A stretch of 64,000 nt of DNA from Dermatophagoides farinae. Lineage: Eukaryota; Arthropoda; Arachnida; Sarcoptiformes; Pyroglyphidae. The DNA lies in contig NC_134679.1 in NCBI RefSeq assembly GCF_024713945.1, positions 1,555,001 to 1,619,000 on the forward strand, in the 5' to 3' direction. The translations under genes and the position numbers were made by a program. The notes beneath the pieces are model-generated. The model ran no database searches and was not told the origin of the DNA. It was given only the letters and a program-made list of their open reading frames with translations. The stretch's first letter is position 1. Every line of letters starts with the position of its first letter. Shown piece by piece: positions 10,918 through 25,957 of this stretch.

Positions 10918-13670
10918 TTTATGCTTGCTTTACGGATTTTTTTTTTAAATCTAATTATAACAATAAAAAACGATAAATGAAGATTGATTTACAACCTTTT
11001 GTGTTTGTGTTCGTGTTCTTATAATGATATCAAATGATTATGATGATTGACGCTGCTGGACACTATTGTAGATGTAATCAATAAATCTCAAAAATTTTGA
11101 TCCAAATAATAATGTTCATTGCAATTACGTGACTGTCGATCAAAGAATTTGTTCTGTTGATGGTCATCGAACCTATTATTTAACAAAAAAAAAGAAATAT
11201 AAAAAAAACAAACATTTAGAACAATAGAAATGGTTTGCATTTTAAAAATAAAATCAAATTCCATCAAATTTTGGACACAAAAATTGATTGAGAAATTTTT
11301 TTCTTTCTTTCTTTCGCACCAACAAATTAACCATAATGATAATGGAATCAATGTCGATTGTCGATTTCCAAGGATGTTGTAATATAATTTATTTAAATAT
11401 ATAAAATTTATTGCTCTATAACGAAAAAAAAAAATCTTCATCAATTCATCACATTCAACTAGGGAGACGAAAAACAAACGATTCGAATAATCGAAAAAAA
11501 TAGCCCGAAATGGAAAAAAAATGCTTGAATAAACAGAAATGTTTTTTTTCCGAATGAAACAAAAAATTTTCAATACCGAAAAAAAAACAGGAAAGCTATG
11601 GGGAAAAAAATGAAATTCATTCAGAATGTAAATCCCCAAAAGGTTATGTTGATAGATAAGAGAAAAAAATTCGGCATTTTCTTTTTATTTTTTTTCTTTG
11701 ATGAAAACATGAAAAAAACAAAACAGTCAGAATGCCAAAAAAAAATGCAATGAGGTAAAGCTTACATTTTCAATTGGATTCATTCATTCATTCAATCATT
11801 CATGATTCTGCATTAGATGCATTTTTTTTTCGTTCATTCATTTTTTATTTCGTTTCCTGTATAATCAACACATCTGAATTCCAATAAGAAAAAAATTTTC
11901 ATCTGCAATCATTTTTCACCTCTACATTCTTCATTTGTTTGTGTATTCACATGTGTATTGCAAACACCCACAAGCATACATATATAAAATAACATTTTTT
12001 TCCATTATCAATTGAAAAATTCAATTTCCATAACCAATCAATGATTGTCATATCATTCATGAAGATTATATTTTTCCATATTAATGGAAAAAAATGCATG
12101 CTAAAAATATGTCAAACAAGCAAAAAAAAAATTTTTTTTTTTTTTTACAAAAGTTGATGAGTATATGAAATCAATTTTCAATAGGAGAAAAAAAAATTGA
12201 AACCTTCATCATCATTATCATCTTTTCATCGTGAATAGATTGATGAAGATATCAATATTTCTAGGAATTCATTATACTTGATGATGATGATGATGATGAT
12301 GGATCGATGATTGAGTTGGAATTTTCAAAAGAAAGTGTGTGTATGTGTGTTTGTTTGTTTGTTTGTCTCAAATAATAAATAAAAGTTTTATTCGACATTC
12401 ATTTTTTTGAGATGAATAATAATAATAATAATGATGGTATTTGCATCTAAAAAATATTCATAATTTTTTTCTCATTAATTTAATCAATTTTTTTTATATA
12501 TGTGGTCGCTGGAATATTACACAAAGTTTTTTTTTTGGTTTATGCGTTTCGTTTGAACGAATATTTTGTCATTTCAAAACACAACAGGGGAAAAAAGGTC
12601 TACTACCAGAACAAAATTATAGATCACTGTTTTCAGTTTTTTATTATTCTTATTTTATTTTATTTTCATGTAGTAAACACAAATAAACAACGCACACACA
12701 CACACACACAGTTTGCATATTTAGTCGTACGGCTACTACCATTAAGATTTGGTGGATTCAAAAGAAAAAGAAGACGGAGAAGAAAAAAAATTCTAGCCAT
12801 ATTGATCGTTGCCGGTTGTTGTTCTATTTGGAACGGATTCTGTCTATCTATGTTTACGTGTGCACGACGGGAATCAGCACCAGAGAAAAAAAATCAAACT
12901 AACCAAAAAAAAAGAAAGCAAGAAAACATGGGGAACAAACTATCATTTGGATTTACCACAATTTTTGCTTTTGAAACTTGTAAGTTGAATATAGAAGCAA
13001 CAATAACCAAAATAAAAAAGTTTGGATACACACACACACACAGTTGGTGCCCGAATGAAAAAAAAAATCCAACTAACAACCGAGAAAATAAAAAAAAGAA
13101 CAGTAGCAAAATACAAGCCGCTTTTTTCCCCTTTTCTTTCTTGTTTGTTATGGAATGTTGCAATTATTGTTGTTGTTGAAAATAAACCAAACCAAACCAA
13201 CCAAACGAAAAACTAGACAAGAAAAACAACAACAACAACAAACGACGACATGACTAGAAAATCCAAAATCTATAAAGTAAAAAAAAAACAACACGATGAA
13301 TAACGACAAAGATCTAGAAAAAAAAATCTGGATCATAAACAATTGATATATACCAAACCAACCAAACATACCAAAATGAACAACCAAAAGCAAGGGTCAC
13401 CCAGTAGTAAGCATTCAGAAATAAAAAAAAACTTTGAGTTCCAAATGGTATAATTTTAGAACATATGTGTTCACGCAAACACACACACACACGAACAAAC
13501 GAATGAATGAATTTATGAATGAGTCACTTGCACATAAAAAACGCATTGTGAATAATAAAAAATAATTATCCACACTTTAAATGGAAACAGCGATTGAACC
13601 AGTGGGTAAAAAAAAAGAATCTAAAGTAAAGTAGAAAAAAAGTCATGCAACGATTGGCAAGAATCCTGAA

Positions 13671-13701
<31 letters not shown>

Positions 13702-16700
13702 TCCAATAGTGAGAATAAAAAAAATAGAAAAGTTGACTACGAATCGAAATGACATATGAAACTTGAAACCTGAATTTTCCACATTTGTACCATTATACAC
13801 ATTGATATTCATAATATAAAGAAATACACATTGAACATTTTGTACTTGATCGAATTCTTTCAACTATTTTAGTTGATCAAAATAAGAATAATGATCAGAT
13901 TCATCATACTATGGCTATTGAACTACCAGTAAAATTTCGAAATAAGAATGCCAAAACAACAACAAAAAATACCAAACAGAATGTTTAATTAAAATTCATT
14001 CCTATGACATTGAATTCCAATAGAAAAATTTTATTATTATTGTCCAAATGGTTGTTTGCAAACATGCAGCCAACCAGCCAACCAACCAACCAACAACTGC
14101 AAACAAACAACCAAAAAAAAGAGAAGCAATAACAAATTTTTCCATTTGAATTCGTATCATTTTTTATTATCATCAAAGACATTTGACTTGATAATAATAA
14201 AAATAATAATAATAATATAATAAAACCCTTGGAATTAATTCGTAATTTGATAAGATATTCAAACGAATGAATGAACAAATAAAATTGTCTTACATAATAA
14301 TAAAATAATAATAATCAGAAAATAGAAACAATATAAGTCAACTATAAGTCATTAAATTAGTGTATCACCATTCTTAATGATCACCAAAAGATGATGATAA
14401 TAACACAACAACAATAATAACGACGACGACGACGACAACAACGAATACAGTGAAAAAACTTATTGAGAAAAAGATATCTTTCTTTCACATTTTTATTTAT
14501 TTATTGAAGCTGATTGATGTTGCCATGATGATGATGATGATGATTGATGATGACAATAATCATCAACAACAGCAACATTGAAATATCACAAAAAAAAGTC
14601 TAAAAAGAATCCAGAATAATTGTATATGTTTCTGGATATTTTATGAACGAATAAGATGCAAACGCAAACGACAATTACAACTTATAACCAAGATGATGAT
14701 GATGATGGAACCATGGACTGATAAAACGCACAAACACAGGAATTGTGATTCATGATGTTAAACACTTGATTTTTAAAAATTAAGAATTTTTTTCAAGTCA
14801 TTTCTTTTCACATTTTTTTTTTGATTCTGTCTATAATATTTGAATCGTTTGAAATGTTTATTTTTTTACCATTTCAATTTTTGTTAAACATTCATGAATC
14901 GACAATGTGTATTCATCAAGAAAAAAAATGGAATGAAAACAAACAAACAATTAGAAGACCAGAAAAAACGATCAAATATGCAATTTTAAATTTCTCTTCC
15001 ACTTTCTCTCTCTCTTGCATACACATTCTCTTGGGTTATTTGTACTTGAATTTTCAATGAAAAAAAACGAATTCCAAAGAATCCACATCTACAACATAGG
15101 TGTATCGAGTATTTTAATCAAATTTTCTACCAAAATTTGAAATCTTTTTTTTCTGTTTCAACTGGATTTTTTTTCATAAATTTCTATAGAAAATATGTGA
15201 TGCATAAACTACTACTAGTAATTTTTTTTGTGTATTGTTATAAACTCAATTCTCAGTCTTTCAAGAATGGAATTATTTCCGTGTTCTGTTGTTGATCATC
15301 CTTTTACCGGATATAACCGGTAATGATCATATGACATAACAATAACATAAAAAACGGTTAATCATCCTGAATCAACGGTAATCAAATAACAACAACACAG
15401 ATTCAGAATCATCAGCAATCAGTAGTATTGACAACAAAAAAAAATCTAATAAATAACCAGAATTCACGCATTAAATTCAATAATATATTACAATATTTGT
15501 GAATAGAAAAAAAAAATTTCAAATTTGATTCAGAAAAAAAAATAATGATGACAAACGTATGTAGAAAATATTCACACACACAATCAACTTTATTTCCATT
15601 CAAGATTCGATATAACGTGAAGATATTTTAGTGTTTTTTTTTATTTCCATATAAAATGCTATATAATAATAGTAGGTCTAGTGATTATGAAAAAAAAAAA
15701 TTTTTTTGAATACTTTTGAGGATTCGACACTTTTAGCGGAATTGTTACTTTGGAATTATGGTATCAAATTTTATTCGTTGAATGAAAAAGTACATACATT
15801 GAAGAGAAGGGGGAACGACAGACAGTATCTTTTGTTGTCAACATAATTTGATGACGCAAATCATCACTATGACTTTCCCTATCTCTCACTCTCTTTTTTT
15901 GTTCTTGATACGATCAGTGATTACTTTTTTTTCACTCATTCTCTCACACATCGTTTTCGTTCGGCAAGTCAAATTCAACCATCTTTTTTTTCATTCATTA
16001 TTACTATAGATGCCGAATATTTGATGATAATGAATTTATTAGCAAAATCAAAGCAAACTTTTTCTTTTGTGGCTGAAAAAAACTAGAAAAATGTTAATTT
16101 TATTTCAGTTTTTTTTGACAAACAAAGCCCATATTATCCGCATCAAAATATGACCTAAAATAGTCAATTTTTTTGAAAACGACATCTTTTGTTGGTTAAA
16201 TAATAATGATAATCATAATTGTGTTTAAAAATACTGATACAACACACACACACACATACATACACAATAACAAGTATTGAACAAATCATTTAAATGACAA
16301 GAATAATAAATGATTTCTCTATATAGATGAATAAATAGAGAATGAAATGTTGCAATTAATGACAATCAATTTTGTTGTTGAATTTGATGGAAAAGTTTTT
16401 TTTTTCTTTATTCTTTGTGTCTTTTTTTTGCAAACTTTAATATATACAAACATTTCTTTACTTTTATTTGCATTTAGTGGGTGTGGGTGGGTGTGTGTGT
16501 GTAAAGATTTGGCTACATGAATGGTAGGTGTGTTTTATATATCACAAATTTTAACCAACCAACCAACCAATCAACCAACTAACTAAATAATAACCAAAAT
16601 AACCAACTATATACTAAGGACAAAATAACTCTTTTTTTTTCTTCTACTACTGCCGATGAAAATGTAAATGCTTCATTTTCTTTATTGTTGTTGTTGTTGT

Positions 16701-19494
16701 TGTTGTTGTTGTCTTGAATAGAATTTTTTTTTCTCCCGGTGAAAACAAATTGCTTATGATGATAATGATGATGAAGTGGTAAAAATCTACCGGAAAATTC
16801 TGGTCAAAAATGGAAGCAACCAAAAAAAAACCAGCCTTCATTCTTATGAATAAAAAATAATAATAACAATAATAATAATAATAATGGTAAGTGTTTTTTC
16901 TTTCATTTTTTAAAACTAAAAATGACAATACGGGGCAAATATTCTAAATGAGAATCTGACAGCTAAAAAAATTGCATTTTTTTCATACAAAAAAAAATAA
17001 GAGAATGGTTGAAGAAAATTCATTTTTTCAATGTGTTTTGTAGTTAAATTTTTTTTCTTTTCACCGTAATTTGATGATGATAATGATTGTACCACAAAAA
17101 ATTTCTTTTCATTCATTCATTTTACTATTTACAATCTCATTATATAATTATAATTATTCGGAACATGTCATAAACATTTTTTTTAATAATCTAGTATGAT
17201 ATACGATTCATTTGTTCATTATACGTAAAATTCATAATAATAAAAATGATGAAATTGGAAAAAAAATGAGAAAGAACCAAAAATCATTAGTATTCATGAA
17301 AATAAATAACAATGTAATGTAATTGGAAATAGAATCTTTATAACCTGAAAAAATATGGAGTTTAAAAAAACCAAAAAAAAAAACATGCTGTGAAACGTTC
17401 CAACTCCCCCCCACCCAATGACATCATCATCATGTTGTCGTTGTTGTCAGCGTTCACTAACATAAAACACATTCGAATACACATCATTCTCAACAAAAAA
17501 AAAATTCATTTCTCTATGAAGCACATATAACAAGACAAGACAGAAAAAAACGGTTCCAGAAACAAAAAAAAAATTCAAAATCAACCGACAAAATAAACGA
17601 TGATAACCAAAGTCAAAAACCACAAAAAAAACTAATTGAATTCAATGTTTTTTAGTTTTCTTTTTCTTTTTTTTTCGCAATCAAAAAAGATGCTGTAAAA
17701 ATAATAAAAATTTTACCGCTTATTATTTAGAATTCAGTTGTATAAGGTCTTTCTAATTTTTTTTTCAACAAATTGTGCCCTGAATACACTACACTCTTTC
17801 TACCATTTTCAACATTATTATGAATGGAGAATAAAGAACAAAATGGTTGGTCTGAATTTGATTATAAAAAAAAAATTGAATGATGACAAAAATGAAGAAA
17901 GATTTTCTTTCATTCATTCATTCATTCATGGAATTCCTTGTCATGGCAGTTCTTGTAGATCTTATTCTCTATTTTTTTTAAAACCATCATCATCATTCGT
18001 TATCATTTTTTTTCTTTTATTTTTATTTCACTGGCTCCAACACCATATTGTTGTAGTTCATTATACATATGGTGCACAAATGGAAAGTGAATGGGGAAAA
18101 AAATAAAAAGAATTCCAAATTCATCATTTTTCAAATTTTTTTCTCATTCATTCATTCATTCATTCAACAGCAACAACAACAACAGAAAAAAACAACGAAA
18201 ACAACAGAAATAAAAGTCAGAATTAAAGTGAAAAAATAAGAAAATTATATCGAATATACTGGGGTAAAAATGTGTAAGTCACCAATATGGAACAGGAATA
18301 ATTTGATTCCATTTACACCACCACCAGGCCAAACCAATAATAATAATGAAAATAAACAGCAGCCAAGCTACCAGAGAACAAGGCACACACATACACACAC
18401 ACAATCACACACAAAAGAATTCCGAAGAGAAAAGTTTGAAATTCAGACAAAATTTTCTTTCTTTCTTTTCATTCATTTTCTCATCACCATCATCATCATC
18501 ACCACCACCACCACCACCACCACCACTATTGTTTGTGAAGTTCAAAGAAAAAAAAGAGGTTCGAGAGAGCAATTGAAAAAAAAACGAAAACGATCCTTTC
18601 ACACATTGAGAGAAAAAAAAATCGAATGGATAAGAAATTCAATTAAAAAATAAAAATAAAACCAAACAAAGGAGAGAAAAAAAAATTGGCGAATCCATCA
18701 TTTATTTATTTTTATGGAATTTATTGTTATTGAATCCAAATGAAGAGAATCTTGTTTTTTTTTAATTTTTCGTTGGAATCGATTCTTGAATGAATTGCCG
18801 CCATTGTCGTTGTTGTTTGTCATCATCATCATCATCGTCATTATTAATATTCTCATTATACAAAACACAACTGTATTATAGTCCATAAAAAAAACTTGTC
18901 ATCATCATCATCATTTGTATATGTAAGACTGACTAATTACTATTGCTGTTTTTATATTATGATTATTATTATTATTGGGAAAAAAATTCCGATTCTTGAT
19001 TACAAGAAATAAAACATGAAAAATAACTAAAGAATGTAAGTAACACAAGAATAACAGCAGAATTTAATGATAATGATGATGATGCCAAAGTCATCAATGA
19101 TGTTGTTAAAACTTGCGATTATTATTATTTTTTTCACTAATAATAAATTAAAAAGAGAAAAATTTCATCCATTCATATATAGATATAGATTTCAAACTAA
19201 AGGTTTTTTTTTGTTCTTATTTGTTGTTATATCTGGTCTAATTGAATTCGACATTCTGTCACGAAGCAAATCAAAACAAAATTATCATGAAATTTTGTTT
19301 TTCAACAACAACAACAACAACAACAACTACAATGATGATGATGCAAACAAAAACGATGGAATTAAAATCACAACAACAACTATGACGACGATGATGATGA
19401 TGATGATGACAACAAACAAAATCAATCAGCGAACCAGAAAATAAAACTCGAATAATAATAATATAGAAATATGATTATAAACAGACAATTTGCC

Positions 19495-19520
19495 CACACA
19501 CACACACACACACACACACA
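19495..19520. repeat. (CA)n microsatellite
   Basis: A 26-bp uninterrupted CA tract in the gene-free region upstream of CAPS. A (TG)n tract follows at about 19591-19610 and another (CA)n at about 19692-19714. Confidence 0.9.
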
Positions 19521-22500
19521 AACGATAATTCAATATAGCGAGAAAAAAACATGACAATTTTTTTTGAAAGAAAAAAAACAACAACTATTGTTTGTGTGTG
19601 TGTGTGTGTGCGTAGTGTGGCCAAGAGGGAGTAAGATCAAATTCTGATTATTTCTATGTTTAGTTCAATTTTTATTTGGTAAAACGAAAATACACACACA
19701 CACACACACACACAAAACCCATTGAAGATGAACGAAGGAAAAAAAATACAACGTGACAATGATGGAACGGATATATTTTTAGCAAATCATGACAATTATA
19801 TATAAAGGCATCAAAAGACATCATCGACGACAACATGATTCAGGAAATTAAATCCAAGAATAATTTCTTTCAATTTACACACATACACATATATTGAATT
19901 GAATTGATTGGATTGGATTGGATTGGTTTGGATCCGAAAACGTCAAACGGATTCATCGAATGGATTTTATTATAAATTGTATTATTGAATCAATTAAATG
20001 TAAAGTGTTGTTGTTCTTCATTCAATCACTTCAATGGTATTATCATTATTGTGTCACATGAACGATATATGTTGTTTTCTATATACATATAATGATGTGG
20101 AATAATTTGACATTTTACATGAAAATCACATCAAATTTGTTCTTATTCTTTTTTTTCACCTTTTTTTTGACAACATTTTCATTCTTAAATAATCATTGTC
20201 GTGTTGTGTTTTGATTTCCTGTGAGACTTCCTGCCATTGTGTGTGTCGTTTGCGTTGATAGTAGTGACACTTTTTATGCATTGATTATATGTTTTTTTTC
20301 GAAGAATGATATCATCGAAAAGCAAAAAAAAAACATGACCAAAATTGAATAAAAATTAAATTTTCAATCCCAAATTCAACATGAATTGAAGAGAATTAAG
20401 ATGGTGGAAAAAAAGTAGAGATTGACATACATAAGTAGAAAAAAAAGGAAATTTTAAAATTGCCTTTTTTTTACAAATTCAATGACGATCACTATCAAGT
20501 GTGGAAGGTAATAATAATATATCGTGGATGATCATAAAACTACAGACAAAATTGGCCCAAAGGCGATCGATTATATAAGCATCAAATAAAATGAAAAAAA
20601 AGACAAACCAAAAGCAAAAAAAAAATTAGGAATCTTCAACATCATAGAATTAGATTTGAAATTATGCGACCATATATATATATAACTTCAGATATCAATT
20701 GATAACTAATAACTACCAAGTTCAAGAGATTCAAGAATTCATAATTTCTATTATTGCTTCAAGCAAATTAAACTAAAAAAAAATGAGATGAGATTTGATT
20801 TTTTTTCCATTCCCCATACATCATAGCATTTCGTCATATATCAAATTCATTCATTCATTTTGTTTGCTTTAAATACATAAAATACTAATAAACGGAAGAA
20901 AAAAAAATGGGCGCCAAAAACAAAACAAAACAAAACACGATAAGCAAGAAATTCTGTGCCAATATTATTATTTTCAGACGAATAGAATTATAATCAAAAT
21001 GATGAAACAAAAAGAAAAAAAAATAATAAAATGAATAAATTGAGCGTAAATTGTTTTCGTTAAAAACGTTTGAAAAAAAAGTGGAAGAAGAAAAAAATCG
21101 AATGAATTTGCATTTAAATAAACATCATCATCATCATCATCTTTATCAGAAAAAGAAAAGCCAGAATTTTTTTTTGTTCAAGTGGTCCAGAAAGATAGGA
21201 GAATTTTTTGTTTCTCTATTTTACTCATCATTTATTATCGACATTGGCGTCATCACCATCATAATCATTGTCATATTTTGATGGAATATTCTATCAACCG
21301 AAAAGAAAAATAATCTGCAATGCTAATTATCTTATCAATCCTGGTTCAAATCATAATAATTATGTATGATGATGATGATGATGATGGATGTCTGAACAAG
21401 ACAGTGTGACATTCATTTTATATTGAGCAACAGCATCCCATAGAAAAGGCATAAAAGGCTGTTGACACATTCAAGATTTGAAAATTTTCAATCCGAAAAA
21501 AAACCACTTGAATATAGAATAGAAAGAATGAAGAAAAAAAAATTTCATCTTGAATTTTTCAATTCAATTATTGTATTCATTGTAAAATTGTCACAAGAAG
21601 TACAATCTAATGATTATATATCATAATTAAAATGAAATGACGTCCAAAAAAAAGGGAGGAGAAACATTTACAATTAGTATGATTCTATTGCATACATAAA
21701 CCCAACCAAAAAAAATTGTAATTGTCATTAGATTGAGATTCTGTAAATTTGATAATTCTGAAAATGAAACGGATGTGTGTGTGTGCGTTTGTTTGCGTGG
21801 ATGGTAGAGGTGGGAATATAATGATTCAAATAACCATAGTGAATATGGAAAAAAAAATTTCAAACAAAAAGACAAAGAATTTGAATTGAAAAGAAAAACG
21901 AATCAATCAGATGACAAACAACAACAACAACAACGACGAAACAGTAGAAAAATGAAAAAAAAAATTATTTTTATTGTTATGAGTTTTGTCCTTGAAATTC
22001 TTATGAACGATTCATTATAATGAAAAAGAATGAATGAATGTTCATGGAAATTGGGTTCAATTTTTTTTTCATCATTCACATACAATGACTAATGATGATG
22101 ATGATGAAGCCAAACAAAACAAAAAAACAGGATTCCAATCAAACATAATAAGAATATATTAAACTATAGTCACCTTATATAACACAACATAGGTACAAAA
22201 ACAAACAAAAAAGGGGGCTATAATTTGTCATTTTTTTTTCTCAAATCTTTTTTTTTTCTTTATTTCGAATGTGTTTTGTTTGCTTGGAACAGAGATATAT
22301 TTAAACCACCCAAAATATAATAATGTCCATATAATGTTTTATTAATCTCACCAGACTACTACTATGTAAGTATACATTATCTTTGCCAGAATATTTATTT
22401 ATTTTTTACTGCTTTCTTTTTCGAGGTAATAAATGATGATGATAATGATGATGATGTTTGAGCAAAGAAATCATTGATCAAATAATGTTCTACTGTTGTG

Positions 22501-25357
22501 TTTTCTATTCTATAGGGAATCTTTTTTGTTGTATGTTCAGTGTATATTTTGGTCATTCATGACAGACAAAACAAAAAACAAAAAACATTGACATAAATAT
22601 TTCAAAACAATGAAATAATGTAATACTTGTATTGTATATTTGAATAATATTAAAGAGAAAAAAATTTGTCAAAAAAAAACTTACCATAAGAATAATAAGA
22701 TGGATATTTTCTTACGATGACATTATTACGATTATATCACCATAATCATGAATAATCGTACGATAAAATTAGATTTCAAAATGAGGAAGAAAACACAGAA
22801 GTCAAACAAGAATCGAATGATGTTGTTCGTTTAAATGAATATATATGTTTTTCGTATGAGGATAAATTATTCAAATGTTTACACATATAAAATATATAAT
22901 ATTTGGTTGATGTTTCCAGGTGGTGTTTTGTTGTTATCAATCAATCAATCAATCAATCACCAAAAAAAAAAAAAAAATTTCCTCAAAATGAAATTGAAAA
23001 ACATTCTTCCATTCAGTTTAATGTCAGATAATTTTTAAAATTGGAAAAAAATATCGATTTTTTTCAAATCGGATGAAACAATATGAGACGAGACGAGACT
23101 GCTGCTATATTTATATGTCTATCATTGATACTTTCAATGCTTAAAAAAAGTTGACAACAACAACAACAACAAAAAAAATCATTCATTCATTGTGTGTGTG
23201 GTTGGAGATCAATAATAAATGCGTCGCAAAAAAAAAATTGATGAAATATTGGTTTTCGGTTCATTTGTTGGTTTCTGGATTGATGGAAACAAAAATAACA
23301 ACAACAACAACAAAAACAAAAAATGGTATTGCACACACACAGACATTTGAATTCGAATGTTTTTTTTTTTTTTGTGTGTGTGATGGATACCAAATGTACA
23401 CAGACACACAGGTAGTAGCAATAGAGTATTTGTTCAAAAAAAAAATGGAACAAATAATAATAATAAATAAAGATGAAGAAAAATGGAGAAAAAAAACTCA
23501 TATACCAAAGAAAATAAACCAGAAAGTTTTTCCGGTAAAAAACTATATTATGATTATTGGTGTAGGTGGTGTTAGGTGTTTTAGGATGGATGTAGAAATA
23601 ACACAGACCGAATTGAAATGAAAATGAAATGAAAAAAAATGACAAGATTCACTTGAATTTTTTTTCTGGAAACAAAAAAACAAAAGAATCCGATAATAAG
23701 ATCAAAAAAAAAGATATTAGATTCACGATGTTTGATCAAACAAAAGATAACGGCTCTCAACAAAAACAAAAATAAAAACAAAACAGGAAAAAAAAAGAAT
23801 TCGAGCAGTCATCGAAAAAAACAAAACAAATAAGAATTTTAAAATCAAAACGAAAAAAAAACAAATTTCAATTCTTGATTCTATCTGATTCAAGATGATG
23901 ATGATGATGATGATGAGTGTATTCGAATTCGAGAGAATGGAACAAATGTTTGCCATCGACAAACACACACAAACATTCATACATACATACACACATGTGA
24001 ATTGAAGAATCGCGTCATCATTGCTTGCCCATAAAGTAGAGAGAGAGAGAGATAGAGAGAGAATATAGTATAGATTCTCGGTGGATTTTATTTTGCGTTA
24101 TAAATATTTGGATTCGGTGCCAATTGGAAATACCGTTGTCGACGAAAAACAAATACATACATACCATACAAACACACACACACATACACACAAACTAACC
24201 GACTAAATCGCACGCACACTAAAGAAAAAATCTTGACAACGTTAGAATCAGAAAAAAAAATTTGGCCATCAATTTGGCCGACACAACAACAACAACAACA
24301 ACAACAACATTAAAATGGAACACACACTACCGTCGATTGGTCGTGGTCGTTCGTTCGTCGTCGTCGTATAAAAACACACTCACATACGTATATTTTGAAA
24401 ACGGTGAACCAGAAGAAAAAATTTCTATTTCTATTTTTGATGCACATGCACACAATTCAAATGGCGCCAACCAAACGTAAAGTAGGAGATAAAGAGAGAA
24501 ACCAAACTAAATAATAAAAAAAACCAGGAGGCCCTAGCCAGCCAGAAACACACACACACACACATATAACGACGATCTACCAGGATACCAGAAATATTGG
24601 AAAATACAAAAAAAAATTGATAAAGGTAGAACATATACATTGGTAGAAGCATTTCATGATGATGATGATGATCATTTCATTGTTGTTTTCATTTTTGTTA
24701 TTGTTGTCAACGAATGGATCACGATCATTTGTTTTTTTTTTGTTTTTTTTTTTTTTTGGTTCATCATCATATGGTCTATACTTACTTGTAATGGCTACCA
24801 ACTGGTGCTATAATATCCACTAATGATGATGATGATGATCATGATCATGATCCAAATAATCAAACAGGCAAAAAAAAGAGAGATCTATAAAAAGTTATTT
24901 TGTTGGTGAAATTTTGTTGTTGTTGTCACCGCCACCACCACCACCACCATCATCATCATCATTAACACAAAACACTATCATCATATATCACGGTGGAATA
25001 AATCCAATATCGAATGATAATAATAATTATGAAAATGAAAATGAAAATATAACAAAAAAAAAACAAAACAGGAAATGCGTGTGCGCAGATATATTAAAAA
25101 TTGTTTGCAATGTGATAAGCGTTTCCGTTAATTTTTTTTTTATTTATTTATTGTTCCATAAAAAAAAATTAAATTCAATAATAAATAAATCAATCGTAAT
25201 TTGATTTCCTGATTGATTGATCAATCAATCGATAAATTCTTATGTGGTTAGGTTGGGTTATGTGGAATTTAAATTTGATGAACAGAAAAAAAAATTCCAA
25301 AAATCAAAACAACAGAATTTGATAATTGAAATTAAAAAAAAACACAATGACAGGATT

Positions 25358-25363
25358 TTTATT
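25358..25363 (-). promoter_or_regulatory. Probable polyadenylation signal of CCDC86
   Basis: AATAAA on the minus strand (TTTATT on plus), 37 bp past the CCDC86 stop codon. This implies a very short 3' UTR. Confidence 0.55.
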
Positions 25364-25399
25364 ATGAAAACAATAAAAAAAAGTTAGAGAAATTATAAT

Positions 25400-25705
25400 T
25401 TAAACTTTTCGTATTTTTCTTGATCCTTTTAATTTTTTTAGCTTATTCTTATTTCTTATTGTTTGTACAATTTCGGCTTTTTTTGCATTCTCTTCACGAC
25501 GTTTTTGATTCTCTACACGTCGTTGTCGTTTTTCTTCGATTAATGTACGTTTTTCGGCTTTTAATTCAGCTTCCAATGCTTTAATCTGTGTATTTTCATG
25601 TTTCAATTGCATTTTTTTCTTCCAATTCGTTTTGATCGGTTTGTCCAGTACTAAATTTCGTCGAAATGGTTTCGAATTATTCTTCTTGTTTTTCGTTTTT
25701 GCCAT
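25400..25705 (-). CDS. CCDC86: CCDC86 / Cgr1-family nucleolar protein
   Basis: A single-exon gene of 101 residues. Nearly the whole protein is the Cgr1/CCDC86 C-terminal domain: a basic N terminus (MAKTKNKKNNSKPFRRN), then KTNWKKKMQLKHENTQIKAL, then a long Lys/Arg/Glu helix (EAELKAEKRTLIEEKRQRR, ENQKRREENAKKAEIVQTI) ending in KLKKLKGSRKIRKV. Family members act in 60S ribosomal subunit and pre-rRNA processing (yeast Cgr1) in the nucleolus. The length is close to yeast Cgr1 (about 120) and much shorter than vertebrate CCDC86, which has a long N-terminal extension. ATG is at 25705 and TAA at 25402-25400. It is head-to-head with GPALPP1. The family call rests on the basic coiled-coil pattern with WKKKM, so a different short basic nucleolar protein is a remote alternative. 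Confidence 0.85.
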   Translation of the reverse strand: MAKTKNKKNNSKPFRRNLVLDKPIKTNWKKKMQLKHENTQIKALEAELKAEKRTLIEEKRQRRVENQKRREENAKKAEIVQTIRNKNKLKKLKGSRKIRKV

Positions 25706-25957
25706 AATAATAATATCTGATGATTGTTTTTTTTTTTTTTTTTTGTTGTTGTTTATATATTCGAAATTTTAACGAGAAAACAAATACAAAACTTTAAAAT
25801 GAAAAAAATGTTTTGAAAATAAATTCTTTCAGCTCACATGTGTGCACTGTTTTGTGTATAATGTGTCACGTTCATAGAAGTAATGACCGAATATCATAAT
25901 AAGCATATTGAAATGAAAATTCTTTGAAAATTAATAATAAAAGAATTGCCGTCAATC
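25706..25957. promoter_or_regulatory. Shared upstream region of CCDC86 and GPALPP1 (likely bidirectional promoter)
   Basis: Only 252 bp separate the two divergent start codons, so both promoters and both 5' UTRs must fit here. It contains a long poly-T run (25728-25744) and no clear TATA box. Shared control is inferred from geometry alone. Confidence 0.65.

Larger units (their letters stand above)
10918..25399. other. 14.5-kb stretch without recognised genes
   Basis: This lies between the CAPS start codon and the 3' end of CCDC86. It should hold the CAPS promoter, 5' UTR and perhaps a 5' UTR intron: on the minus strand a possible acceptor (ATAATTAG, near 10951) lies about 30 bp before the ATG. 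The sequence is AT-rich with many (GAT)n, (CAA)n, (CA)n and (TTCA)n tracts. Open frames up to 225 codons occur, but they are Phe/Lys/Asn-rich or repeat-derived and match no family I know. A small CG-rich patch with a plus-strand TATAAAA lies at 24340-24375. Confidence 0.7.

Noticed and set aside
11088-11639. A 183-codon minus-strand open frame just upstream of the CAPS start codon.
   Set aside because: Phe/Ile/Asn-rich sequence expected from AT-rich DNA; no family resemblance. It might overlap CAPS 5' UTR, but coding is not supported.
12502-13179. A 225-codon plus-strand open frame, the longest outside the known genes.
   Set aside because: Composition is Phe/Lys/Asn-rich with (CA)n-encoded Thr-His runs, no domain pattern, and the reverse strand is equally open. 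AT-rich chance frame.
21341-21352. GGTTCAAATC, a tRNA B-box-like word.
   Set aside because: No A-box or cloverleaf can be drawn around it.
25946-25957. Upstream extension of the GPALPP1 frame by four codons.
   Set aside because: It begins at TTG; the first ATG is at 25958 and gives the expected MSK-type start.
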